Shown here: positions 37,046 through 46,375 of the stretch, piece by piece
How positions within the stretch are numbered: the first letter of the stretch is position 1
How the letters are laid out: each line of letters starts with the position of its first letter
Assembly: GCF_900188165.1 (NCBI RefSeq)
Contig: NZ_FZOS01000015.1
Location: 26,262-90,261 of the forward strand
Direction: 5' to 3'
DNA from: Edaphosphingomonas laterariae
GTDB taxonomy: Bacteria; Pseudomonadota; Alphaproteobacteria; Sphingomonadales; Sphingomonadaceae
DNA: 64,000 nt
Position numbers and translations under genes: made by a program
Notes under the pieces: model-generated
The model's input: the letters and a program-made list of their open reading frames with translations, nothing else
Databases searched by the model: none
Told to the model about the DNA's origin: nothing

Positions 37046-38431
37046 ATGACCGATTTTGCGAGCCTCCTTCAGCCCGATCGCGGCCAGCCGGCGCACCTTG
37101 TCCACACCGTGCGCAAGGCCGGGTTTGATGATTGGCTCGCCGGCCAGCCGGAACGCGCGCGCAGCGCCGTCGAAGCCGCCTTGTTCAAGGGCAAGCCCGG
37201 TGAATTCGCGCTGCTTCCCGGCGCCAAGCCGGAAGATTGGGCGGTCGCCGTCGGCATGCCCGAAACCGCTGGCCCGTGGGATCTCGCCGGCATCGTCGCG
37301 CGCCTGCCCGCCGGCGCCTATCGCCTGGCCGAAGGGGATGCCGGCGCCGCCGCGCTTGGCTGGCTCCTCGCCCACCACCGCTTCGATCGCTATCGCGGCG
37401 AACCCGAAGCGATCCCGCAACGCGTGTTGCTGACCGGCGAAGCCGCCCGCATCGACGAAGCGGTGCGCATCGCCGGCGCCGTCGCGCTGGTCCGCGATCT
37501 TGTCGACACCCCCGCCGGTGATATGGGCCCGGCCGAATTGGCCCAGGCGGTCGAAGCCGCGGCCAACGCCAACGGCGCAAACTTCACCGTCATCCAGGGC
37601 GATGCGCTGGCCCAGGGCTATCCCATGGTCGCCGCCGTCGGCCGCGCCGCCACCCGCGAACGCGGGCCCCGGCTGATCGAGCTGGAATGGGGCGATCCCG
37701 CCCATCCGCGCGTCGCCATCGTCGGCAAGGGCGTCTGCTTCGATTCGGGCGGCCTCGATATCAAGCCGTCGTCGGGCATGCTCTTGATGAAGAAGGATAT
37801 GGGCGGCGCTGCCCATGCCCTCGCGCTGGCGTCGCTGGTCATGCAGGCGCGCCTGCCCGTCCGGCTTCACCTGCTGATCCCGGCGGTCGAAAATGCCATT
37901 TCGGCCGATGCCTTCCGCCCCGGCGATATCCTCAAAAGCCGCAAGGGCCTGACCGTCGAAATCGGCAACACCGATGCGGAAGGCAGGCTGATCCTGGGCG
38001 ATGCACTCGCCCGCGCGGTCGAGCATGAACCGGTGCTGCTGCTTGATTTCGCTACGCTCACCGGCGCGGCACGGGTCGCGCTCGGCCCCGATCTGCCCGC
38101 ATTGTTCGTCAATGAAGATGCGCTCGCCGACGATCTTCTCGCCGCAGCGACGCGCGTTTCCGATCCGATCTGGCGCCTGCCCTTGTGGGCGGGCTATGCC
38201 GACATGCTCAAATCCACCATCGCCGATATCAACAATGCCGGCGAAGGCGGGATGGCGGGCTCGGTCACGGCCGCGCTGTTCCTCCAGAAATTCGTTCCCG
38301 TCACAACCGCTTGGGCGCATTTCGATACCTTCGCCTGGCGCCCGACGGCCAAGCCCGGCCGGCCGCGCGGCGGCGATGCGCTCGGCCTGCGCGCCGCATG
38401 GGATATGCTGCGGGTGCGCTTTCCGGCCTGA
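37046..38431 (+). CDS. M17 family leucyl aminopeptidase-like protein
   Basis: 461 residues. The metal site motifs GKGVCFDSGGLDIKPSSGM, MKKDMGGAAHALA and NTDAEGRLILGDAL are intact, so an active di-metal aminopeptidase is expected. The N-terminal domain is shorter and diverged from PepA. The gene is followed by a MarR regulator and a C40 peptidase, suggesting a loose group of peptide-processing functions. Confidence 0.9.
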   Translation: MTDFASLLQPDRGQPAHLVHTVRKAGFDDWLAGQPERARSAVEAALFKGKPGEFALLPGAKPEDWAVAVGMPETAGPWDLAGIVARLPAGAYRLAEGDAGAAALGWLLAHHRFDRYRGEPEAIPQRVLLTGEAARIDEAVRIAGAVALVRDLVDTPAGDMGPAELAQAVEAAANANGANFTVIQGDALAQGYPMVAAVGRAATRERGPRLIELEWGDPAHPRVAIVGKGVCFDSGGLDIKPSSGMLLMKKDMGGAAHALALASLVMQARLPVRLHLLIPAVENAISADAFRPGDILKSRKGLTVEIGNTDAEGRLILGDALARAVEHEPVLLLDFATLTGAARVALGPDLPALFVNEDALADDLLAAATRVSDPIWRLPLWAGYADMLKSTIADINNAGEGGMAGSVTAALFLQKFVPVTTAWAHFDTFAWRPTAKPGRPRGGDALGLRAAWDMLRVRFPA

Positions 38432-38504
38432 TCCGGCCGCCGCACTTTTTTACGCTGCCGTGACGAGGCGATGAAACCACCAGCGCCTTGGCTGGTTGTT
38501 GCGG

Positions 38505-38906
38505 ATGTGGGTCAATTTCGCCCCCGCAACCTACGAGGCGAGCCAAGTGCCGGAACGATCGCTCTCGGATTGGATGGACGCTCTGGTGCGCTATGTCCGC
38601 TCGGGCAGTCCCGATCTGACCAACCGCCAGATGGCGTTGCTGATGGCCGTGTATCTGATGCCGGGGCCGCACACCGTGCGCGGCCTGGCGCATTTGCTCG
38701 GCGTTTCGAAGCCCGTGGTGACACGCGCCTTGAACACGCTTGGCAGCCTCGGCTATCTGCGCCGCGAACGGGACGAGTCCGATCGCCGCAACATCTTCGT
38801 TGCACGCACGGACAAGGGAGCGGAATTTCTTGCAAGCTTCGGCAAACTCATCGGGGGTGGCGGCAGGCCATCCGACCCAGCCATCGCCAGCCAGGTCGCG
38901 GGCTGA
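38505..38906 (+). CDS. MarR-family winged-helix regulator
   Basis: About 133 residues: LTNRQMALLMAVYLMPGPHTVRGLAHLLGV, then VVTRALNTLGSLGYLRRERDESDRRNIFV, the winged helix-turn-helix with the DxRxxxxxLT-like wing (here DRRNIFVARTDKG). A TTG start at 38496 is also possible. Its last 50 nt overlap the preferred start of the C40 peptidase in another frame, so both are probably translated from one message. Ligand unknown. Confidence 0.75.
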   Translation: MWVNFAPATYEASQVPERSLSDWMDALVRYVRSGSPDLTNRQMALLMAVYLMPGPHTVRGLAHLLGVSKPVVTRALNTLGSLGYLRRERDESDRRNIFVARTDKGAEFLASFGKLIGGGGRPSDPAIASQVAG

Positions 38907-39765
38907 ACGCTTCCGCCTGACCGGGCCGAGCGTGCACCTCGATCCGCGAATCTATGCCGTCCGCAAGGACATTGCCGATATCGAGCTCGCCGACCGGGTT
39001 TTCGCGCCCCATTATGCGGCCGCCGAAGCGCTTCGCGTCATCGTCCCGTCAGTTGCGTTGCGCGATGGCCCGTCGGCCGATGCGCGCGCGGTGTCGCAAC
39101 TCGCTTTCGGTGAAGACTTCGCCGTCATCGACAATGAAGGCGGCTGGGCGTGGGGTTATGGCCTGCACGATCATTATGTCGGCTATCTGCCGTTCGCGGC
39201 GCTCGGCGAAGCGGCCGAACCCGATCATGTCGTCACCGCCGCTGCGGCTTTGGTCTTTGCCGCTGCCGACATCAAGGCGCCGGTCGTCCGCACGCTCCCC
39301 GTCGGCAGCCGGTTCGCGGCCACGGCGGAAGGCGAATTCTTCAAGACCGCCGATGGCTTCGTCCACCGTCGCCACGCAGCCCCGATTGCGGACGTCGCGG
39401 CCGATCCCGTCGCCGTCGCCGAACAACTGATCGGCCAGCCCTATCGCTGGGGCGGGCGCGGCGGCGATGGCGTGGACTGCTCCGGCCTCGTCCAGCTCGC
39501 GCTCGCCGCGTGCGGCATCGCCGCCCCGCGCGACAGTGATCAGCAGCGCGAACTGGGCAGCGATATCGCGACGGGCGAGGCGCTCCGGCGCGGCGATCTC
39601 GTCTTCTTCCCCGGCCATGTCGGTCTGATGGCGGATGCCGAAACGCTGGTCCACGCCAACGCCCATTGGATGGCAGTCGTGCGCGAACCGCTGGCGGATG
39701 TCGTGGCGCGCCTGTCGGTCGATCACGAACAGCCGGTCATCGCGCGGCGGAGAATTTTGGCATGA
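38857..39765 (+). CDS. NlpC/P60 (C40) family peptidase
   Basis: About 302 residues with an SH3-like region in the first half (ALRDGPSADARAVSQLAFGEDF, GWAWGYGLHDHYVGYLP) and the catalytic domain in the second: Cys in GGDGVDCSGLVQLAL, and His in FFPGHVGLMAD. Such enzymes cut peptidoglycan peptides between D-gamma-Glu and the diamino acid. No signal peptide is visible, so it could act on recycled murein peptides in the cytoplasm. The start is uncertain: GTG at 38857 or at 38932. Overlaps argC by ATGA. Confidence 0.82.
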   Translation: MAAGHPTQPSPARSRAERFRLTGPSVHLDPRIYAVRKDIADIELADRVFAPHYAAAEALRVIVPSVALRDGPSADARAVSQLAFGEDFAVIDNEGGWAWGYGLHDHYVGYLPFAALGEAAEPDHVVTAAAALVFAAADIKAPVVRTLPVGSRFAATAEGEFFKTADGFVHRRHAAPIADVAADPVAVAEQLIGQPYRWGGRGGDGVDCSGLVQLALAACGIAAPRDSDQQRELGSDIATGEALRRGDLVFFPGHVGLMADAETLVHANAHWMAVVREPLADVVARLSVDHEQPVIARRRILA

Positions 39766-40697
39766 CGACGAAGGTTTTCATCGACGGCGCCGCCGGCACC
39801 ACCGGCCTCGAAATCCGCGAACGGCTGGCCGATCGCAGCGATGTCACGCTGCTCCACATTCCCGATGAACGCCGCAAGGACGCGGCCGCGCGCGCGGAAA
39901 TGTTGAACGCCGCCGACGCGGTGATCCTCTGCCTGCCCGATGATGCCGCGCGCGAGGCGGTGGCGCTGATCGCCAATCCGGATACCCGCGTGATCGACGC
40001 GTCCACCGCACACCGCACCGCGCCGGGCTGGACCTATGGTTTCGCCGAGATCGAACCCGAACGCCGCGCCGAACTGGCGACTGCGAAGCGCGTTTCCAAT
40101 CCGGGCTGCTACCCCACCGGCTTCCTCGCGCTCGTCCGCCCGCTCGTCCGGGCCGGGCTGCTCGCGGCCGATGCCCCGCTGTCGGTGAACGCCACGTCGG
40201 GCTATTCGGGCGGCGGCAAATCGCTGATTGCCGCGTTCGAACAGGCGGACGCGTCCGATGCGACCGACACGGCGTTCCGTATCTACGGCCTCGACCTCGC
40301 GCACAAGCATGTGCCCGAAATGCAGGGCCATGCCGGTCTTGCGCATCCGCCGATCTTCCTGCCGGCAGTGGCCCGCACCTATCGCGGCATGCTGGTCGAA
40401 GTGCCGGTCCACCCGGTCTGGCTGAAGGGCAGCCTCGCGCAGGTGCGTGACGCACTGGTCGAAGCCTATCGCGGCAGCCCCGTGGTCCGCGTCGATACCG
40501 GCGATCATGCGCTGCTCACGCTCGAACAGGCGGCCGGCACCGATCGCCTCGATCTGTTCGCCTTCGGCAACGACAAGACCGGGCAGATCCGCCTCGTCGC
40601 CGCGCTGGACAATCTCGGCAAGGGCGCCGGCGGCGCAGCCGTGCAGAACCTCAACCTGATGTGCGGCCTCGGCGAAACGGCCGGCCTGCGCCTCTGA
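39762..40697 (+). CDS. argC: N-acetyl-gamma-glutamyl-phosphate reductase, type 2
   Basis: 311 residues, the short AGPR form. MTTKVFIDGAAGTTGLEI is the NADP fold, and NPGCYPTGFLALVRPLV carries the catalytic Cys. It reduces N-acetylglutamyl phosphate to the semialdehyde in arginine synthesis. The ATG overlaps the end of the C40 gene (ATGA); a longer open frame upstream is inside that gene. No other arg genes are nearby, as usual for type 2 argC. Confidence 0.93.
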   Translation: MTTKVFIDGAAGTTGLEIRERLADRSDVTLLHIPDERRKDAAARAEMLNAADAVILCLPDDAAREAVALIANPDTRVIDASTAHRTAPGWTYGFAEIEPERRAELATAKRVSNPGCYPTGFLALVRPLVRAGLLAADAPLSVNATSGYSGGGKSLIAAFEQADASDATDTAFRIYGLDLAHKHVPEMQGHAGLAHPPIFLPAVARTYRGMLVEVPVHPVWLKGSLAQVRDALVEAYRGSPVVRVDTGDHALLTLEQAAGTDRLDLFAFGNDKTGQIRLVAALDNLGKGAGGAAVQNLNLMCGLGETAGLRL

Positions 40698-40860
40698 CGC
40701 GTATTCCTGTCGGAGGGCGGTTCGCGTCCTCCGGCACCGGCGCACGGCGCCCCCCCTTCCCCTTTCCAACCTCCTGAACAGCACCGCCGCTCGGCCCGGC
40801 CCGGCAGAAAAAGTCGGCCGATCATTTTGGTCGGACCCGAAACTTTCCTACATCGATAAG

Positions 40861-40893
40861 GCCGGCCGCTTGCGTATTTTATAAGCGGCCGGC
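40861..40893. other. 11-bp stem in the leader of the GGDEF-EAL gene
   Basis: GCCGGCCGCTT and AAGCGGCCGGC enclose an AT-rich 11-nt loop. No T-run follows on the plus strand (GTGTTGTGG). It lies 24 nt before the start codon: a leader structure, or a late argC terminator. The arms resemble those of a hairpin at 46341. Confidence 0.45.
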
Positions 40894-40917
40894 GTGTTGT
40901 GGGCGCAGGGGGCTTCA

Positions 40918-43140
40918 ATGTTGATCCGTTTGCTGACGCTGAGCCGTCGCTGGGTCTCGTGGGTCTCGATCATCATCGCCATGTGCGCGCTGGGGGCGTT
41001 CATCGCCTGGCATTTCGGCACGCAGATGAACCGCTTCGCCCGCAACGAGCAGGCCAGCCTGATCCAGAACGCCTATGCCCAGTCGGCGATCACGGCGGTC
41101 ACGCATCTCCGCTCGGCCGCGCAAAGCCCCGATATCATCACCCATCTCGATCGGATCGACGAAGCCGGCGCGCGCGAATGGCTCGATCGCGAATTCGGCA
41201 ATGTCCAGGCCCGCGCCTTCGGCCACCGCGCCGTGCTCGTCACCAATCGCCAGGGCGTCGTCTATGCCTATCGCCACGGCAGCCCGGTGCTGCGGTCCGA
41301 GGCGGAGGCCATTGCCTATCAGGCCGCCGACACGATCGGCGCGGCGCGCAGCGGCGAACGCCACAATCTCCGCGAACGCGATGTCTCGCCCGATGCCTAT
41401 GGCATCGAAACAGTGGGGCTGGACAAGGCGCTGCGTGCCGATGCCCACCTGCTCAACATCCAGAACGAAGCGACCATCGTCGCCTCGGTCCTCGCCGGCC
41501 GGGGCGATCAGGCCTATGTGCTCACCGCCTTCGTCCCCATCGGCAAGCGCCGGCTGGAGATGTTCGACGATGTTCTCGCGCTCGGCGGCCTGCGCGCGGC
41601 CCCCCTCGCCGCCTCGACGCCGATCGGCAAGGACAGCCTCATCCTCCACGCCGATGACGGCCAGCCCATCGAACGCCTGATCTGGACGCCCAGCCGCCCC
41701 GGCGATGCCCTGCTCTTCGGCGTGCTGCCGGCGATCCTCGTCGTCGCCGCGCTGCTCACCGCCCTGCTCAGCGCATGGTCGATCCGCATGCGCGGCCTGC
41801 GCCGCCGCGCCCGGCTCAATGGTAATCGATCCGATTACCTAGCGAACAATGACGAGCTTTCCGGCCTGCCCAACCGGCGCCGCTTCTCGCAACGGCTGAA
41901 CGAGATCGTCGGCGTCCGCCGCTGCCAGATCGCCTTCATCGACGTCGATGATTTCAAGTCGGTCAACGATACCCTTGGCCATGGCGTGGGCGACGATCTG
42001 ATCCGCTGGATCGCGGCCCAGCTTACCGAAGAGTTCGTCGAGGCGCATTATCTGGTCGCGCGCATCGGCGGTGATGAATTCGCGATCATCGACGAAAGCC
42101 CGGAACGCGATGCCGATACCCTTGGCGGCAAGATCGCCCATCTGATCGGCCGGACCTTCCGGGTCGACAGCCTTGCCTTGTCGCTCAGCCTGTCGGCCGG
42201 CATCGCCCAGTCGCCCGAACATGGCCGCGACGCGGTGGAACTGATGCGCCACGCCGATATCGCGCTTTACGACGCGAAGGCCGGCGGCAAGGGCCGCTAT
42301 GTCGTCTATCGCCCCGATCTGGGCGAAAAGATCGCGGCCGCCAAGGCGCTCGAACATCGCCTCGCCACCGCTGTCCACGACGGCGATTTCGAACTGCACT
42401 ATCAGCCGATCATCTGCCTCGCCAATGATCAGCCTTCCAGCATGGAGGCGCTGATCCGCCTCAAGTCGGACATGGCCACCACGCCCGACATCTTCATCCC
42501 GATCATCGAACGGCTGGGGCTGATGCCCGCGCTCGGCGCATGGATCATCCGTCGCGGGTTCGAGGATTCGCTGCAATGGCCGGGCGTCCACACCGCGATC
42601 AACCTGTCGCCGCTTCAGATCCAAAGCCCCGATCTGCTCGACATCATCGATCAGGCGCAGGCCGAATTCGGCGTCGATCCCGGCTCGATCATGTTCGAGA
42701 TCACCGAAGGCATCCTGCTCAACCGCACCGATAATGTCCGCGCGATCCTGCAGGGGTTGAAGGAACGCGGCTACAAGCTCGCGCTCGACGATTTCGGCAC
42801 CGGCTATTCGTCGCTATCCTATCTGGGCGATTTCATCATCGACCGGCTCAAGCTCGATCAGAGCTTCCTGCGCGGCGGCCGCATCCTGCTCGAACGCAAT
42901 TCCACGCTGGTGAAGGGCGTGATCGATATCGGGCGCAATCTGGGTATCGAGGTCGTGGCCGAAGGCGTCGAGGATGCCGGCGACGTTTCCGCGCTCCGCG
43001 CCTGGGGGTGCAGCCACGTCCAGGGCTTCTACATCTCCAAGCCGTTGCCGCTGGAAATGGCGGTGGCCAAGCTCCGCCGCATCATGGCGCAGTCCACCAG
43101 CCGCGTCGCGGTCGACGCCGGCATCCGCACCTGGATCTGA
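40918..43140 (+). CDS. Membrane GGDEF-EAL protein (diguanylate cyclase/phosphodiesterase)
   Basis: 740 residues: helix 1 (about 18-40), a periplasmic sensor region (about 41-265, CHASE4-like length), helix 2 (about 270-292), a GGDEF domain with an intact RIGGDEFAI site (about 390-398), and an EAL domain with SMEALIRL, NLSPLQI, FEITEG, LDDFGTGYSS, VVAEGVED and QGFYISKPLP. Both catalytic sites look intact, so cyclic di-GMP may be made and degraded under control of the periplasmic domain. AGGGGG precedes the ATG by 5 nt. Confidence 0.92.
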   Translation: MLIRLLTLSRRWVSWVSIIIAMCALGAFIAWHFGTQMNRFARNEQASLIQNAYAQSAITAVTHLRSAAQSPDIITHLDRIDEAGAREWLDREFGNVQARAFGHRAVLVTNRQGVVYAYRHGSPVLRSEAEAIAYQAADTIGAARSGERHNLRERDVSPDAYGIETVGLDKALRADAHLLNIQNEATIVASVLAGRGDQAYVLTAFVPIGKRRLEMFDDVLALGGLRAAPLAASTPIGKDSLILHADDGQPIERLIWTPSRPGDALLFGVLPAILVVAALLTALLSAWSIRMRGLRRRARLNGNRSDYLANNDELSGLPNRRRFSQRLNEIVGVRRCQIAFIDVDDFKSVNDTLGHGVGDDLIRWIAAQLTEEFVEAHYLVARIGGDEFAIIDESPERDADTLGGKIAHLIGRTFRVDSLALSLSLSAGIAQSPEHGRDAVELMRHADIALYDAKAGGKGRYVVYRPDLGEKIAAAKALEHRLATAVHDGDFELHYQPIICLANDQPSSMEALIRLKSDMATTPDIFIPIIERLGLMPALGAWIIRRGFEDSLQWPGVHTAINLSPLQIQSPDLLDIIDQAQAEFGVDPGSIMFEITEGILLNRTDNVRAILQGLKERGYKLALDDFGTGYSSLSYLGDFIIDRLKLDQSFLRGGRILLERNSTLVKGVIDIGRNLGIEVVAEGVEDAGDVSALRAWGCSHVQGFYISKPLPLEMAVAKLRRIMAQSTSRVAVDAGIRTWI

Positions 43141-43149
43141 TTGCGAAGC

Positions 43150-43172
43150 GCGGCGCGGCCCACCCGCGCCGC
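43150..43172. terminator. GC-rich hairpin between the converging GGDEF-EAL and dnaB genes
   Basis: 9-bp arms GCGGCGCGG and CCGCGCCGC around a CCCAC loop. No T-run follows, so the stop signal is weak. Confidence 0.4.
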
Positions 43173-43175
43173 CGC

Positions 43176-44690
43176 TCACATCGGCGGCGCGCCGTAACGG
43201 TCGTCGGCCAGATCGCTGAACTTGGTGAACTTGCTTTCAAACTTCATCGTCACCGTCGCCGTCGCGCCGTGACGGTTCTTGGCGATCACCAGCTCGGCCA
43301 GCCCATGGGCATCGGCCATCCGCTTCTGCCAGATATCGAACGCGCTCACCGCCCCGGCATCGTCGCCGGCCTCGATCGAAGCCTCCTTCGGCTTCTCGAA
43401 ATTGATGTAATATTCCTCGCGATAGACGAACCAGACGATATCGGCGTCCTGTTCGATCGAGCCCGATTCACGAAGGTCGGAAAGCTGCGGGCGCTTGTTC
43501 TCGCGCTGCTCCACCGCACGGCTCAGCTGCGACAGCGCGATCACCGGAACGTGCAGCTCCTTGGCCAGTTGCTTCAGGCCACGGCTGATTTCCGAAATCT
43601 CCTGCACGCGGTTGCCGTCGCGCGAATTGCCCGATCCCTGCAGCAGCTGCAGATAGTCGACGATGATCATGTCGATCCCGCGCTGCCGCTTCAGCCGGCG
43701 CGCACGGGTGCGCAGCGCGGCAATCGTCAGGCCGGGCGTGTCGTCGATATAGAGCGGCAGGCTCTCCAACTCCGCCGCCGCGCGGGCAAGGTTGCGGAAA
43801 TCATGGTGGCTGATGTCGCCCATGCGCAGCTTCTGCGAACTGATTTCCGCCTGTTCGGACAGGATACGCGTCGCCAGCTGGTCGGCCGACATTTCGAGGC
43901 TGAAAAAGGCCACGCCCGCGCCCACCGATTTCGCGTCGGGTATGCCGTCCTCGCGGTCGCGGATGCGGCGGATCGCCGCGTTGAAAGCGATGTTGGTGGC
44001 AAGCGACGTCTTGCCCATGCCCGGACGGCCGGCGAGGATGATAAGGTCAGACCGGTGAAGGCCGCCCATCCGCGCGTTGACGGTATCGAGGCCGGTGGTG
44101 ATGCCCGAAACATGCCCGCCCGAATTGAGCGCGCGCTCCGCATTTTCCACCGCAACCTTGGTCGCCTGGCCAAAGCTCTTGACGCTGCCGGTCTCGCCGC
44201 CCTCTTCCGCCACGCGATACAGCGCCACTTCGGCCGCCTCGATCTGGCTCTTGGGGTCCACCGCCTCGCTGGTGTCGAGCGCGTTTTCCACCATGTGGCG
44301 GCCCACGCCGATCAGTTCGCGCAGCAAGGCGAGATCGTAGATTTGCGTCGCGAAATCGCGCGCGCCGATCAGCGCCGCGCCCGATCCGGTCAGCTGCGCC
44401 AGATAGCCCGGCCCGCCAAGCTGCTTCATCGCCTCGTCCGCCTCGAACATGGGGCGCAGCGTGACGGGATTGGCCACCATGTTGCGGTCGACCAGCTTCA
44501 GGATCGCTTCATAGACGCGGCCGTGCACCGGCTCGTAGAAATGCTCGGCGCGCAGCTTCACCTGCACGTCTTCGCACAGCCGGTTGTCGATCATCAGCGC
44601 GCCCAGCAGCGCCGCCTCCGCTTCGACATTGCGGGGCAGTTCGGCGGTGTCAGCGGGATTCGCGGGCATCATTCTGATCGGTTCGGCCAT
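43176..44690 (-). CDS. dnaB: Replicative DNA helicase DnaB
   Basis: 504 residues: an N-terminal DnaB domain (about 20-120: LPRNVEAEAALLGALMIDN), a linker, then the RecA-like motor with Walker A AGRPGMGKTSLATNIA, VDYLQLLQG (Walker B), and VIALSQLSRAVEQRENKRPQLSDLRESG (split because of its length: SQLSRAVEQR, then KRPQLSDLRESG). It unwinds DNA at the fork. No intein and no insertion are visible. Divergent from the marR gene. Confidence 0.96.
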   Translation of the reverse strand: MAEPIRMMPANPADTAELPRNVEAEAALLGALMIDNRLCEDVQVKLRAEHFYEPVHGRVYEAILKLVDRNMVANPVTLRPMFEADEAMKQLGGPGYLAQLTGSGAALIGARDFATQIYDLALLRELIGVGRHMVENALDTSEAVDPKSQIEAAEVALYRVAEEGGETGSVKSFGQATKVAVENAERALNSGGHVSGITTGLDTVNARMGGLHRSDLIILAGRPGMGKTSLATNIAFNAAIRRIRDREDGIPDAKSVGAGVAFFSLEMSADQLATRILSEQAEISSQKLRMGDISHHDFRNLARAAAELESLPLYIDDTPGLTIAALRTRARRLKRQRGIDMIIVDYLQLLQGSGNSRDGNRVQEISEISRGLKQLAKELHVPVIALSQLSRAVEQRENKRPQLSDLRESGSIEQDADIVWFVYREEYYINFEKPKEASIEAGDDAGAVSAFDIWQKRMADAHGLAELVIAKNRHGATATVTMKFESKFTKFSDLADDRYGAPPM

Positions 44691-44807
44691 GCGCCTACAT
44701 CGCTCCCGCGGCCCCGGATTACAAACGGCAATCGCGCGGCGACCGGGGATAAGCCTGTGGACAAGTCATGAATAAAAATGGGGGTGGATTGGCCCCTTGC
44801 AATCATC

Positions 44808-44822
44808 ATCATAAGCCATGAT
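44808..44822 (+). promoter_or_regulatory. Possible MarR operator
   Basis: ATCAT-AAGCC-ATGAT, a 5-bp inverted repeat spaced by 5 nt, 10 nt before the marR start. MarR proteins often bind such sites over their own promoter. Confidence 0.35.
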
Positions 44823-44831
44823 AATGTAAGC

Positions 44832-45281
44832 ATGGCTACAATCTCCACCGAAAGCGTCGGCTTTCTGCTGCACGATACGGCGCGGGCGTTCCGCTACCGC
44901 TTCGATGCGCGCGCCCGCGATCTCGGTGTGACGCGCCAGCAGTGGCGCGCTCTGTTCCACATCGCGCGCGACGAAGGGCTCAATCAGGCCGAACTGGCCG
45001 ATCGGCTGGAGGTGGAGCGAATCACGCTCTGCCGGATGGTCGATCGCCTGGCCGAAGCCGGCCTTGTCGAGCGCCGCTCCGATCCCCGCGATCGCCGGGT
45101 GTGGCGTCTCCATTTGCTGCCACCCGCCCATGCCATCGTCGACCGGCTGACCCAGATCGGCCTCGACATGGAGCAGGAGGCCATGGCCGCCCTCGGCGAC
45201 GAGGAAAGAGATCAATTGATTGACAGCTTGAAGCGCCTCCGCGAGGCGCTGCGCGAAGACGGACGGAAACAGGTTGCATGA
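44832..45281 (+). CDS. MarR-family regulator of the HlyD gene
   Basis: 149 residues. VTRQQWRALFHIARDEGLNQ and ADRLEVERITLCRMVDRL form the DNA-binding helices; RRSDPRDRRVWRLHL is the wing with the conserved DPRDRR. ATG at 44832. It overlaps the membrane-fusion gene downstream (ATGA), an arrangement like emrR-emrA, so it likely represses this operon and senses a phenolic-type ligand (inference). Confidence 0.88.
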   Translation: MATISTESVGFLLHDTARAFRYRFDARARDLGVTRQQWRALFHIARDEGLNQAELADRLEVERITLCRMVDRLAEAGLVERRSDPRDRRVWRLHLLPPAHAIVDRLTQIGLDMEQEAMAALGDEERDQLIDSLKRLREALREDGRKQVA

Positions 45282-46321
45282 ACGAGATGACATCCATCAC
45301 CGCGGACGGCGAAGCGGTGCTCGCCTCCCCCCGCCGCCCCTGGTGGCGGCTGCCGCTGATGCTCTCGGTGCCGGTGCTCATCGTGGCGGGCGGCATCTGG
45401 TTCTGGGCGACGAGCGGGCGTTCGGTTTCCACCGATAACGCGCAGGTCGGCGCGGACATCATCAGCATCTCGCCCGAAGTCGGCGGCCGCGTCATCGAGG
45501 TCGCGGTGCGCGAAAACCAGAAGGTGAAGGCGGGCGACCTGCTCTTCCGCATCGATCCCGAACCCTATCGCATCGCGCTCGCCCAGGCCGAAGCCGCGGT
45601 CGGCAATGCCCGCATCTCGATCAACGAGCTGTCGAGCAACTATGTCTCCAAGTCGGCGGACATCGGCGCCTCGGCGTCGGACGTGCAGCTCGCGCGCGAA
45701 AATTACTCGCGGCAGAAGGATCTGCTGGACAAGGGCTTCACCACGCGCGCCGCTTATGATGCGGCACGGGCGGCGCTCGCTTCGGCCGAAGCCAAGCGGG
45801 CCGTTGCCTCGGCGGATGCCAGCGCGGCGCGCGCCATGCTCGGCACCGGCGCCAGCGGCCTCCACCCGCAGATCGCCTCGGCCATCGCCGCGCGCGACAA
45901 GGCGGCGCTCGATCTGCGTCGCACCGAAGTCCGCGCGCCTGCGGATGGCGTCGTCGTCCAGGTCGACAAGCTCCAGCCCGGATCGACCGCCATCGCCACG
46001 CTGACCAGCGTCACGCTGGTCGCCGGCGGCCATTATTGGGTCGATGCCAATTTCAAGGAAACCCAGCTCGCCAAGGTCCGTGTCGGCCAGAAGGCGGATG
46101 TGGAATTCGATTCGATGGGCGGCCGCGATTGCGCCGCGCATGTCGGCAGCATCGGTTCGGGCACGGGATCGCAATTCTCGATGCTCCCGGCCCAGAATGC
46201 CACCGGCAACTGGGTGAAGGTCACCCAGCGCGTCCCCGTCCGCATCGAGCTTGATTGCAAGCCCGATCGGGCGCTCGTCGCCGGATCGAGCGCCAACGTC
46301 ACCGTCCACGTCGCCGGCTGA
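45278..46321 (+). CDS. HlyD/EmrA-family membrane fusion protein
   Basis: 347 residues: cytoplasmic end, one helix (about 24-46), lipoyl-like half-motifs (TDNAQVGADIISISPEVGGR and RTEVRAPADGVVVQVDKLQPG), an alpha-helical hairpin (about 95-195) and beta domains. It would bridge an inner-membrane exporter to an outer-membrane channel. The expected EmrB-type MFS partner is not downstream; the next gene is UPF0262. The pump must be encoded elsewhere. Confidence 0.9.
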   Translation: MNEMTSITADGEAVLASPRRPWWRLPLMLSVPVLIVAGGIWFWATSGRSVSTDNAQVGADIISISPEVGGRVIEVAVRENQKVKAGDLLFRIDPEPYRIALAQAEAAVGNARISINELSSNYVSKSADIGASASDVQLARENYSRQKDLLDKGFTTRAAYDAARAALASAEAKRAVASADASAARAMLGTGASGLHPQIASAIAARDKAALDLRRTEVRAPADGVVVQVDKLQPGSTAIATLTSVTLVAGGHYWVDANFKETQLAKVRVGQKADVEFDSMGGRDCAAHVGSIGSGTGSQFSMLPAQNATGNWVKVTQRVPVRIELDCKPDRALVAGSSANVTVHVAG

Positions 46322-46340
46322 TCGGCGTCCCCTTTGCGCT

Positions 46341-46372
46341 TTTCCGGCCGCTCGGATAACAGCGGCCGGAAA
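46341..46372. other. 12-bp perfect hairpin right before the UPF0262 start codon
   Basis: TTTCCGGCCGCT and AGCGGCCGGAAA with an 8-nt loop end 3 nt before the ATG at 46376. No T-run follows on the plus strand, and no free ribosome site is seen, so the stem may end the HlyD message or cover the start of the next gene. Confidence 0.55.
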
Positions 46373-46375
46373 CCT

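Noticed and set aside
36026..38320. 764-codon minus-strand frame
   Set aside because: Spans rimO and the M17 gene in antisense, no ribosome site, no recognisable domain.
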